Part shown: positions 1 through 12,000 of the stretch, piece after piece
How the letters are laid out: each line of letters starts with the position of its first letter
Numbering within the stretch: position 1 is the first letter of the stretch
Source: Limnephilus marmoratus
Lineage: Eukaryota > Arthropoda > Insecta > Trichoptera > Limnephilidae
Direction: 5' to 3'
Length of the DNA: 64,000 bases
Assembly (NCBI GenBank): GCA_917880885.1
Contig: OU862913.1
Coordinates: forward strand, 26,607,286-26,671,285
Notes under the pieces: model-generated
Seen by the model: only the letters and a program-made list of their open reading frames with translations
What the model was told of the DNA's origin: nothing
The model's database searches: none
Made by a program: the position numbers and the translations under genes

Positions 1-120
1 CAAACCCCCTACCCGAGTTCTCCTCACCCCTCCCCCTCCTATATTCCAGACATTCATTCCCGGTACATTCAGTTTTCAAAAAGCTCGCGTGCCATGAATT
101 TTGTTTATGAAATAATAACT
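1..120 (-). mobile_element. Fragment of the second Helitron-like family
   Basis: CTCCCCCTCC-type tract followed by CATTCAGTTTTCAAAAAGCT and GCGTGCCA matches the minus strand of 30600-30700. Cut by the window edge. Confidence 0.45.
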
Positions 121-214
121 ATTCCAAGTTTGCTAACCATTTAATAGAGACATGCCATAGCTTCAACAAAGAAAAAACTGAATTTAAACATTCCTATATA
201 AATACATATTTTAA

Positions 215-410
215 CTGGTCAGTGGTTGAGTGGGCATAGCACTTGGGTCCCACCTGGGCGTCGCGTGTTCGATTCCTCGGCTGGCTAAGTCCTCCATCAC
301 AACACAAGCAACATTTTCGGCTTTCTGTGGTGGTAGTAGGAGATTTTCAAACATTGTTGGGTTATTCGTAACCCGGGAATGTTTGTCTTTCTTTTAAAAT
401 AAAAAAATTT
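215..410 (+). mobile_element. Second tRNA-derived SINE
   Basis: A box-like TGGTTGAGTGG and B box-like GTTCGATTCC about 40 bases apart, then a body ending GGGAATGTTTGTCTTTCTTT and an A-rich tail. The same end recurs inverted at about 54838-54876. Confidence 0.6.
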
Positions 411-776
411 GTGTCGCTCGAAAGTTATGCGCTTAGCAACACATTCAGCGATTCATTTTTATATTATAGATAATATTATTAAAAATTATTTACTCTTCCC
501 AAATACTACCTTTTGACTGTTAGCTGACGTGTAATCACTAGACATTTACCGAGTGCTGCCATATGGATTACGCGTCTGGTATTTACCAAAATGTATGATG
601 GAGATTGAGCGGGCGGTACGGGTTTGATTTTTATACAAATCTACAGTTTATTTGGAGATTGATGAAATTTTGCTCACTTGATCTTCAAAACAAGAGGAAG
701 GTCACTATCTACATCTGATTTTGAGAATTTCTGTGAAGCCCGGGCAATTCCGGGGACTACAGCTAGTAAACACATA
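411..776. other. Unassigned, possible Helitron-like 3' end
   Basis: No gene. At 735-768 the text GAAGCCCGGGCAATTCCGGG followed by GACTACAGCTAG|T resembles a hairpin plus CTAG end. The rest is unremarkable AT-rich DNA. Confidence 0.35.
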
Positions 777-1133
777 TTTTTTTAAGTGAATACCTCACAG
801 GAATCCCAACTGCTCCCGTCTGGAGCAAATCAGACTATGGCATCCCCAATTGGAGTATGTTGTGAGGCTTAAGGTAAGTGGGGAAGTATCTGGCTATTCG
901 GATCTACTCACCAAACACGACTAAAGCCATTTCAAGCAACGTGAATTCTGAATTTTGGTCTTACACCAGGGCGATACTGAAGAGTATCTTCCACTCTGGA
1001 GCGTGACGCAAATATACCTTACCAAATCAATCAAATAAAATTACTTGCGCATGCCGGGATTTGAACCCGCGACCTGTATATCGCTGGTTGAGGAGACTTT
1101 GATTGCCCTTTGATCACGGAGGTCGTCAATTAC
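777..1133 (-). mobile_element. tRNA-derived SINE family A, full-length
   Basis: On the minus strand it starts TGACGACCTCCGTGATC (degraded A box), has a perfect B box GGTTCAAATCC, then a body with GCCCTGGTGTAAGACC, GTGTTTGGTGAG and CCAATTGGGGATGCCAT-like text, and ends in a poly-A run (T run at 777-783). The only copy here with the tRNA-like head. Confidence 0.78.
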
Positions 1134-1188
1134 TTCTGTGTCGCTAAGCCAAGAAATTTGCCGCTCTGTTGTATAGGTAATATATGGT

Positions 1189-1816
1189 ATCTCTACATAA
1201 GTCCCCCACGTCGTCTGTCTGTTCGCGATAAACTCGAAAACTACTGAACGGATTTTCATGCGGTTTTCACCAATAGATAAAGTGTTTCGTGAGGAAGGTT
1301 AAGGTATGTAATTTGTCAAGGATTTGTGTAAATTGGTTGAAACATAACGATAATTGTTAGAAGTGTCGGAAAAATTCAAGCCGCCTGGTAGCTTTCATCG
1401 AAAACGCTGCCTAATTCTTTTGGGATATAACAAAACAAAGCATGGTGGAATATTCCTCTTTTATAGATCTACAAAAAAGTCCGCCAAGGCATATATCTAT
1501 CTTTTACGGATAGCTTACTACACGCATTTTATTTCTAAAAAATTGGTCACGTACATTGCGGTAATCGAAAAGTTATTTAGACGGGTACAATATTAATCCT
1601 TATTAACTTAAATATGTTAGTTACCCCAAGCATTTCATGCACATTATTATAATCTTTCACACCATCTCTACGTATTATAAATTAAAATCCTCCGCAGCAT
1701 CTGTCTGTCTCTTCGCGATAAACTCAAAGACGGCGGTGGTTATACAGGTTGGATAACCATCAAGTAGATGACGTTGTGTTTTATTAGCCACAGCAACGCG
1801 TGGCCGGGTCAGCTAG
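1189..1816 (+). mobile_element. Helitron-like non-autonomous elements (two 5' ends, one 3' end)
   Basis: 5' ends read A|TCTCTACATAAGTCC (1189) and A|TCTCTACGTATTATAAA (1668). Body text ACTGAACGGATTTTCATGCG follows the first. The 3' end is GCGTGGCCGGGTCAGCTAG|T at about 1816. TC start, CTRR end and A/T insertion site fit Helitrons. Confidence 0.62.
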
Positions 1817-2154
1817 TAAAAAATAATATCAAGAAAAAACAATTGATTTGGTTAAGTTTTTTATTAATAATTTTTCAATTTTAAAATTTACAATATTTTT
1901 TTACAAAATTGCACTCGTATTATAGTTGAGATTATAGTCCTGATCAAATAATGCAGCAGAAATGCGTCATGCCTGTTTAAAACCCTTTAATTAATAATTT
2001 AAGTTGGAATGCCATTAAAAATTATTATTTGTATAATTAACATTGTTACTACCAGAACCAAAAATTATTTTAGTAATAAAATATATAAATACGGTGACAA
2101 ATATTAGCAACACAACTTATAACAAAACAAAGGTTAACTTTTTATATTTTTTTA
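1817..2154. other. No feature seen
   Basis: AT-rich, stops in all frames, nothing recognisable. Confidence 0.6.
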
Positions 2155-2290
2155 CATGAATACTGCACAAGAGTCACCAACTGCTTCCGTCTGGAGCCAG
2201 TGAGATTATGGCATCCCCAATTGGGGTATGTTGTGAGGCTGAAGGTAGTGGGGAAGTACCTGGTTATTCAGATTTGGTCACCAAACATGA
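2155..2290 (-). mobile_element. SINE family A, 5'-truncated
   Basis: Matches the 3' half of the full copy, including GGCATCCCCAATTGGGGTAT and GGGGAAGTACCTGG, with a T run at the left. Confidence 0.72.
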
Positions 2291-2449
2291 ATTGTTCGCA
2301 TTGTGTATGCATCACGCGCCCAAAATGAGGATCTACACCGTGTGAAATTTTCAAGCATTTACCAACATTGCGCACTTCTAGATCCACTTTGTGTTCATCT
2401 GAAGTACTGATTGGTGCGCAGTTCGTGCGCACAGCAACGTAATTTGTTT

Positions 2450-2760
2450 ATGCCATCTTTGGGGATGCTGTGTGGAGGGTCTTTTTAGAGAAAAGTAGAA
2501 GGTATGAGGTGCGGATAGAAATCTGGCGGTCAGTGTGTCCAGGAGTGACGGACATATGAATCCATCCCTCCCAATGCGGTGAAAGGCGATGGGTCCAGAG
2601 AGTCCGGCTGGACAAATCAAAAGGTCTCCAACACATCTGTATACAAACCTCACCCCATTAACCAAATTTAGTGAACCACTTGAGGTGACGACCGAGGTCA
2701 CGGGTGTTGGTTATTCAATAAATGGTTCCCGAGGCGACGGTACCAATACCCACCTCCCAA
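2450..2760 (-). repeat. Repeat family B, partial
   Basis: Begins with CATCTTTGGGGATGCTGTGT and ends near GGTTATTCAATAAATGGTTC; the middle is shortened. Lies just past the SELENOS stop. Confidence 0.68.
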
Positions 2761-2859
2761 ATTATGTTGCTAATATTTGTACGCGGCATTAGAAATATAA
2801 CAGAACATAAATATTTTAATTTGTGTAAATAATAAATGCATTTTTAATTAATAAATTTC

Positions 2860-2905
2860 GATTGATACACCCTGTATTTGCATTTTTCTACAGGGTGTCA
2901 CGACA
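2860..2905. repeat. Short palindrome just past the SELENOS stop
   Basis: ACACCCTGTA and TACAGGGTGT arms around about 11 bases make a 10-bp hairpin some 30-60 bases beyond the stop codon. It resembles a collapsed TA-flanked MITE. It lacks the non-Watson-Crick UGAN/GA quartet of a SECIS. Confidence 0.5.
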
Positions 2906-2931
2906 GAGTAGTAACAATAAGTGTGATTATT

Positions 2932-3017
2932 TTATTTCCCGCAACCACCCCCAGGGCACTTCTTCTTGGGGGCCTTGTAGCCCCCAGACGACCCAGCACC
3001 ACACAGCGGGGAATATT
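2932..3017 (-). CDS. SELENOS: SELENOS exon 5 (Cys in place of Sec, stop)
   Basis: Acceptor TTATAG|AATATTCC. Encodes EYSPLCGAGSSGGYK, then APKKKCPGGGCGK and TAA. The stop lies inside AAATAAAA, so an AATAAA-type polyadenylation signal overlaps the stop codon. No UGA codon is present where Sec is expected, so no SECIS element is needed. Confidence 0.86.
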
Positions 3018-6000
3018 CTATAACAAAAGATACACATATATTAATAACCTCTTTTTTATTTCTCAGATTCAACAGTAGGTACTTTTGGTAATCAAAGTTT
3101 GAATATTGGAAAAATTGATCGATAAAAGTGATTTTAGGAAGAAAGAATACAATTTAGAAGTGAAAACTTCTATAGCACCAATTACTAAGGTGACCAGACA
3201 ACTCAGAATAAAATAAACTTAACACCTCTTTGAAAAATCATTAAAAGTGATAAAAAAATGGTTAAATAGGTTACGTTCAGTGGCGGCCAGCTCTAAAATG
3301 CGGAGGAGCGCCGCACTCCCAAAATTTCTGGTAATCTAAAAATTCCCGAGCGCCAAAAAAAACATACTTATTTCCGACACGCCTCATCACAGTTCACAAT
3401 ATACACTCGGTTATAATGCATACATCTAGTTCATAGTACCTGCTGGACTGCGCGCGTAACAAAGCAGAACGTTGTGTGCCTATCTTCAGTTTGGTGGTTC
3501 ATTTTGCAAATCGATCACAGGAGTTCTTCCATAATTCTTTACTGAGGCAAACTCGTAGGTAGGTTGAATGTTTTGCAAATTTTACGAAACTATGGACGGC
3601 GCTCGAAAAATTTCCACCAAATCAAAAGGAACGGTTCGTTCTGTAGCATGTTAAACGGGGACACGTGTGTGTCATATTATTATCCATATCGTGTCTTTAT
3701 TTTAATGTCTACTCTTTTTCATTCAATGTTTTACTCAGCATCGACCAACGACAGCGTAACAACATAACAATGCCGACATTTGTTATGACAGAATATATTC
3801 ATTCGAGTTTCGGAGCGTTAGGAAGACTTTCGGATGTGTGATAAACTGAATTTTTTTTTTCTATTTTCTGAACTCGATTTTCGTCCCAGAGTATCTCCAT
3901 ACAATTTTCTAGATAAGTTTAAATTAAGGAATGAACTGTTATTGAATTTGAATTTACGATCGCAGCGACTTTACAAATACTGATTGATTCTTTTTCTCTT
4001 CTTTAACAATGTACTGCATGCACTCAGAGACAATGGAGGATCGACCTAATTTACAAATAGGTATGATTTTTTCATAATAGAATTTATTTTAATTAGAGTA
4101 GGTAGGTCCAAGTTTTATGGGATATCTCTATGGGATGTGTGGGATTTCACTCACCTCCCCACATCCTGAAATAAAGACTATTATTATTATTATTTTTATT
4201 TTAGCGCACCACCCATTTTTATGAGCACCAGCCGCCACTGGTTACGTTAGCAATTTTTTATTTACGCTAGAGATGTGACAGTTTTTGCGGTTTTCTCCGA
4301 ATCAGTGAAAGTTGATATAGCGAATATAGAAATTGAACGACTCATATTATAAATGTTACTGTGTTTTCTCTTTCTAACACGGTTTATATCATGTTTCTTA
4401 CTACGATAGTAAGGGAGACAACGATTTCTAAGATTGTTCTGAAAAGCGAACAAATTAAGCCGACGAATTAAACAGCCGAAATTAACCCCTAACAGTTTTT
4501 AGTTTTCTGATACGTTCAGAAATAATATTCCATCGGATATTATTGCAAAGCGGAAATATTTTGATCAATTAACAAAATATGATCAAGGCCTGAAGGGTTA
4601 ATGTCCTTTAAAATGGGTCAAAACATAGACCCGTTTCCAAAATATTTTCTTAACGCTTTAGTTGCCAAAGAAAAAGGAAAAAAGTTTTAAAAAAATCAAT
4701 TTAAAAAACATTATTATTTTTTTTTTTTTTTCCACCCCACCTTATGAATATGTAAACTACATAAATAAAGCGTCGATGACATTGGGCGAGTTCACAAGCT
4801 ACTATCTGGGAAATTCACTATCTGTTAGTAAACTCTCTCAGTGTAATCGTATTACTTGCTAACTAGCAGATTGTTGACAAAGGTCTTCAACTTTACTTGC
4901 TACTCGTGATTGGTTTATTTATGCGTTCAAAATGGCTGCCAACAAACAGCTGATTTCGACTGTTAAACATGTGACAGAATTAGTTCACGCAGGAGTCATT
5001 ATTCTCGCTACTGGCGCTAGCAGCGACCTGCAAGCTTAGTTTCCTACAAAAATGTTCGCTACTGAGCGAGTGGACAGTTTTGTGTGTCATGACAATCTCA
5101 CTCGCCGATTCACCCGCTTTTAAACTTAGTAGATAGTAGCTTGTGAACTCGCTCAATGTAATTGAGGCTTAACCCAATTTTACCGAGAGTTGTTTTTCTG
5201 CATAATAAAAACATGTAAAATACCTGATCTTGCTCCCAATCTGTTCCCTCCCTGTCCTTTTCCTTCATTCCTCTTAATGTACTCTTCTTTCTTCTTGGCT
5301 GCCCGCTAAAAAAAACAAACATATTTGTGGTGAATAGGTTAGTCATATAGTTTCAACATCCTTCAATAGATGTCATTAGTAAAGATGTGTTAGTTATATG
5401 AAGTATGTGATACATCAACAGATGTCAGTTAAGTATTATTTTAGAAGAGTACTATCTCAATAGATGGTGGTACTCTTCTAAATGTATGAACGGTTACGAT
5501 GATAGCCGAAGGAACCTGGAAATCAGGCAGACCCGAACAGTGGTGTTGGTTATCCACTTATTAGAGCCTCCTAGAGTAAGGACGTCTGGTCGAGTTAAGT
5601 CACCGAATGTAGCAAACCACTTGGGGAGACTTATGGCAGAGGTGTTGGTTATCCAATAAATGGATATGGATACCGCCGCCTCGGGAACCATTTATTGGAT
5701 AACCAACACCTCTGCTATAGGTCATCCCAAGTGGTTCGCTGTTATTATATATTAGTTTGGTGACTTAGCAGGGGTGCCCGAGTTTATATGGTGATGTTTA
5801 TCCAGGTCTTGGCGGCCAATGCCCTGCTCACCTGGTGCGTGGTGGGCAGGATCGAGAGAGACTGGTTGAGGGAGGTCTTTTGACCTCTCCAGCCAGAATC
5901 TCGACCCACCGCCTTGCACACAGTTGGAGGGATGGATTTGTATGTCCGTCACTCCTGGACACACTGTCCCCAGATTCCTACCCACTCCTCATACTTATTT

Positions 6001-9000
6001 CCTTCCCAGAACTTCCTCTCCTTCTTTTAAAAAAAAAACCCTTCACACAGCACCCCTAAGATGACACAGGCCCAGAGGGAAATTATTTTCACCAGGGCCT
6101 CCTGTATGGAGTAAATGTAAAAGTCTCATGGGTGTAAAAAAGAGTAAATAAATAAAATAAAATAAATAAATAAATAAAAATTTTATTACAATAGATGATA
6201 TGAAAAATGCACTAGCCGCTTTACTGGCCCTTTAATGTAAGTATTCGGTCCGTCAGCTAGCTTGTCGCATTTAGCGGGAGTAGTGAAGAGACCCATATCG
6301 CAGGAGGGAGGATACATAAAAGCCAGCAACTCATTAGTAAAAAGTTGTTTAGTAGTTACCTCGTCCAGGACCTTCTGATATTCTATGGCGGCGAGGGCAA
6401 GCTCTCTCTGCTGACGAGCCCGCGCCATTTCCATCGCTTCCAATTGCTTTGACTTCACGTCGTCGTCATCTGAAAGAAACGTTAAATTTTTATAAATTTT
6501 TACTAACTACAAAAAGAAGGACAGCTTGTCGACTCCAGATACTAATATCTACAGCCTGTATGTCGGATGAATATCTACAGCTCATATGTTGGACTAATAT
6601 CTATGAACTTCAGAGTGTTGACTAATATCTACAGAGCTAAGGTCGGACGAATATCTATGACGGTCCCAGTATTGACTAGACTAATATCTACAGAGCGTAG
6701 GTTGGACTAATATCGACAGAGCATAGGTTGGACTAACATCTTACTTCAATTACGTAATTACTAATTACGTAAAGGCTTAAACTTTTAAAGTACTTACATG
6801 AAGTTTTTGCATAATATTACGTATTTTGCTGTTTACGAGGACAATAATTTATTGAACAAACATGGAGGTCATAATACAAAGATATTTATTTATTTCAAAA
6901 TACACGGCACCACAACCTAACCTAACCTAACTTAACTGACATATAAATAGTCATGGTAACAGACTAAATAATTTAGAAGCACTTGAAATAAAGAAAGCTG
7001 TTAAAACAAAAACCCAAATCCTTAATAATCAACTAAATGTGTCCAATAGTCCGATATTAGGGATTTTTACATACATACATAAATTAAGTTCTTTTTAAAC
7101 TGCATACGCAATATTACGTTATTCCAATATGCTATACATAATTGCAAATCCAACCTCTGCCAGTGCTGTAGATATTCATCAACACTTTGGTTCTCATAGA
7201 TATTCGTCAGCAGTTTGAGCTGTAGATATTCGTACGCACTTTGGTTCTCATAGATATTAGTTCGATTTTTTCAGTTTTTGGAATTCCTGTAGATATTAGT
7301 AGACACCTCCCAGCTTGTCTACTACTTCCCCCCTCTCCGTACTATCTAAAGTACTCCAATCTTTCTATATTTTGTTCAGTATGTAAATGTAAATAACCTA
7401 ATCTTTCTGCATTTCATTCAGCACGTAAAAAACATACACTTTTGTGCAGCATGTAAACTGTATACCCCGATTTTATTACACTTTGTTCAGCATATAAAAT
7501 CCTTAACCCAATCTTTCCACATTTTGTTCAGCATGTAAAATCCATAGCCCAATCTTTCTACATTTTGGTTAGCATGTAAACTACATATCCCAAACTTTCC
7601 ACGTTTGGTTCAGCATGTAAATACGGCTACCGGACAACTCAGAATCATGCAACTTCAACATCTGCTTTAAAAAGTCATTAAAAGGGTTAAAAAAAGGGTT
7701 AAATAGGTTATGGGCTATTTTTCAATTTCTTTTTGTAACTTTTAATGACTTTTCAAAGGGATGTTGAAATGAATAATTTTAACTCAATATTTACAAATTT
7801 CATGCAGCATGTAAACTACACATCCTCTCCACATTTTGGTCCCTATGTAAAATACATTCCCTAATATTTGCATATTTTGTTCAGCATGTAAATTACATAT
7901 CTATAATCTTTCCGTAGCATGTACACAATATTACAATATTTTTCCACATTTTGTTCAGCATGTAAACAACATATACCAATCTTTCCAAATTTGGTTTGGT
8001 AAAATACACACAGAATAAAATACAAAATACGTACATACATACCCCAATCTTTCCACATTTTGTGCAGCATGTAAACTACATATTCTTTCCACATTTTGTT
8101 CAGCACTAAACTAGAAAACTACATATCCCAATCATTCCAGATTTTGTTCAGCGTATAAAATACATACCCCTGATAATTTCGTATCTTGTTCAACAATACG
8201 TACATACCCCAGTCTTTCCATATTCTGTTAAGCATGTATACTGCATACTTCATTCTTTCTATGACTTGTTCCACATGCAAACTGCGTGTCGCCTTTAGAA
8301 CTTTCTGTGTGTTTTTTTTTTTAAATAAAATAATGAATTAAAAACCAAAAGGAAGACGTAAAGGAGGGCAGTAACACAAAAGATAAAAAAAATCATTAAC
8401 AGTTGGGGGCGCACTTGCGAATCGTACAGGGTTAGCAGTTGCGAACTGTAATACCAGTAGAGTATATGCAATATTCCCATCAATAATATTATAACAGGGT
8501 AGACGTAAAAAGCGCAGGCGTGGTCGAGGGGTAAGTCTCTTGACTCGCAATCCAAAGGTCGCGGGGTCGTATATCGTAATTTGTGTTATTTCAGAATTAA
8601 TTCATTAAAAATAAGGTAAATTTTGGGGATCGCTGGCAACGGTTAATACGCACTTTTTTTTGAAAAAATCTTTTGATTCACCATAATTACATTAAAAGAC
8701 AACTATTTGCATTGGGGGAAGTGGAAAATATTTTTGTGTAACATGGTTTGTGATACAAAAGAAAGTGCCCCTTTATAACGCCTACTCGCGTCACGGCAAG
8801 AAAAACATCCCAGTTTTCAAGTAGTTTAGCGGCTACGCTAGGTTTGTGTAACATGGTTTGTGATTCTGGCGTACAATCTCACAAGACGAAAGCTAATTTT
8901 AATTTTACGTAATGAAATTTAGAATGAAATATTTTCCACTTCCCCCAATGCAAATAGTTGCCTTTTAATGTAATTAAGGTGAATCAAAAGGTTTTTTCAA

Positions 9001-12000
9001 AAAAAGTGCATATTAACCGTTGCCAGCGATCCCCAAAAATTAATAAAAATAATATATAGTATATTTGCGGCATGTTCCAGAGTGGAAAATACTCTCAGTA
9101 TTGCCCTGGTGTAAGACAATCATTCAGAATTGAAACGTTGCTTGAAATAGCTTTAATCGTGTTTGGTGACCAGATCTGAATAGTCAGGTACTTTTTCACC
9201 TTCCTCTTCCCCTCCCCACTACCTTCAGCCTCACAACATACTCCAATTGGGGATGCCATAGTCTCACTGGGAGTAGCTGGGACTCTTGTGAGGTATTCAT
9301 GTAAAAAAAAAGGATGCATCTGTCCACCAACTGCGTGCGTAACTTTTACAATCGTCAAGCTACGACATTGAAATTTGGAAGGAAGCGTCAATGTCAGATG
9401 TGGTAACCTAACAACAACAAAAAAGAATTCCAATCGGGTGACTGACGGCGTCAAACGGTGGTCGGTCCTAAAACTTTTTGATCGAGCTGGTATATATATA
9501 TATATAATATTAGAACAATGAATCGGTGAATCCTCACTCTTCTTATGCAGCACGTCCTCGAGCTTGTCCTGCCAGAGCGGTAGTCGAGGTCTGATCCATC
9601 CCCACAGGATGAGCAGGATACCCGACAGTCCCAGAGCGTACCAGCCATACTGGCTGAGGAACCACAGACCTGGAACCAACACACACATATATTTATTCTA
9701 TCATTGTAGAAGATTATATTTTATTTTATTTTATTTAGACGCCCAAAGGGCTTTTATGAGCAATGCAATAAATCTTTTTTGAAAAATTACAATGAAAAAT
9801 ATAGGTAAGGGAACGTACCCATACTATGTGACCAATTTTTTGCAATTTTTAACCCCCTCCCCCCCCCCCCCGGTGACCAAAATCCTAAGCAAACCGCCGC
9901 TCATTTGAACCAAGCGTGACATTTTGAAGACCCCCCCCCCCCCCCCCCTCCCCGAAGAGGTCACGTAGTATGGGTACATTCCCTAATATAACACAATGGT
10001 TAACAAAATATAAGTAATGTAACTTAAGGGTAAAAATCTATAGGTAACATAACATAAAGGTTAACAAAATATAGGTTACATAATATGAGGGTTAACAAAA
10101 TACAGGTAATATAACATAAGGTACAACATCGTTTCCTAAGAGGAATTGCTTGGAGGTTGGGTCTTGAAATAGGCAAGTACTCATATGATGAAATTGAACA
10201 CATTTTAAACATTTATCTTTAGAAAAACGTAGAAAGGACTCTGATCTAATTTGCATATTTAAAATTATCATATTGGTTACAACTCATCCAGTTCAACATC
10301 CTTTCATACAGACTCCCAAATAATGAAATGCTGTTCCTCAATCAACATTCAACTAATTATGGATACCATTCTCCCTTATCCAGAAGTCGAGACTTATCAA
10401 CGCAAATCAAAGCACTGATTAAAACTAGATGACTTTCGGCAGTCGATACGCAATATTTAAATGCTTCTTCATGCTTTGACTTGTAGTGTCTCTATATGTA
10501 CTTTTTACATTTTATATTGTCATTGCTATTCATTTATATGTGCTCTCCATCTATCATTACATAGTATAAAATGAAGTCGCTCAAAATGTATGTGCGAGTT
10601 AATCTTTTAAACTACGCAACGGATTTTCATACGCTTTTCACCAATAGATAGAGTGATTGAAGAGGAATGTTTATATGTATAATACATGTAAATTATATTA
10701 GAGAAAAGCCGATAAATACAAAGAAAACATATTTTTGTGTGATTTAAAACGGCTGGCGGGCCGTACTATAGTCACTTTTGAAATTCATTCTATGGAAGAA
10801 ATTGTAAAATAGATGTCCTAGAGTAAGTAGGTATTTGATTTTCCCTTTTCAAATATCCAGTGTTGCATTGCAAGCATTGTATAATTAGTGGCGAGTTAAT
10901 TAGTTTATACGTATAATACATGCTTATTATAGTAGAGAAAAGCCGATAAATTCAAATATTCAATTCAGGCAGCGGGCAGCTGGCAAGCGGGTGGTGTGGA
11001 TTATATAAAGATTCGGTAATGGCGTTGTGTTTCGTTAGCCACAGCAACGTGTGGCCGGGTCTGCTAGTAATATATAATTTGTTCTTTAATGAGCATATTT
11101 TGAAAAATGTATAAAATTATCCCTTGATCGCCATTTTGGATTTTTTGGAATAGATTAAATTTGCATAAGTTTTGTTTCAATCTAAATACGCATGAATTAC
11201 TTAGTTAACTCAAACTAAGACCCTAATAACCTATTTCATGCTTGTAAATAGTTGTTTCTTGTGGTAATTGTTGAAACAAAGTGTAATTTCTGTAATTTTT
11301 TTATAATTTTTTTTTTGTAATTAACTCCATACAAGAGGCCCTGAAGAAAATAATTTCCCTCAGGGCCTATGTCATCTGAGTTGCTGTGTGGTGGGACTTT
11401 TTGAGGAGAGGAAGGAATGAAGATTGGTCTTGAAGAAACTCATGCTGCAGGAAGGAGGAAACACAGAGGCCGGCAAATGGTTCCACAGCCGAGCTAATGA
11501 ACACAAGAACGAGTCGAAGAAGCGACCCGTTCTCATGTGACAAATGGTCGACCATGTATATACGTTGGACGCACATTTGGCGTACTTCCCGAATATGCAC
11601 CGGTGCCGAAGGGATCAATGACACTAGTTCCTCGGAGTATCATCCATTGAAATACCAGTAGAACCAGGCTAGCATTCTCGTGTTCTAAAGATTGCAATCC
11701 GTTATGTTAGGACAATCTATCGAAAAGACCATCCGTTTCTGGACAGAGTCGAGGTGCCCCTTTGCCAGAAGGTTTGGTAAATATTTCATTATCGAGTCCA
11801 CGCTCAAAACAAACTTTAAAAAATTAAAACAAATTGTACTAGGTAGATAATGGTTAGTAATAAGTAATTCAGTAACTGGAATTGAAAAATATTGCATTTT
11901 AATGTTTTTTGTTTAATTTAAAAAATGCGAAATGTCATTTCTCAAGGACCGCCATGTTAATTACAACGATGAAATATGCATTTTAAGAAAAAATCACTTT

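Noticed and set aside
2860..2905. Hairpin after SELENOS as a SECIS element
   Set aside because: Simple perfect palindrome without the conserved SECIS quartet and apical A motif, and the gene has no UGA codon to recode.
9095..9688. 197-codon minus ORF as a single protein
   Set aside because: Only 9538-9669 is exon (SELENOS exon 2); the remainder is intron and an antisense SINE.
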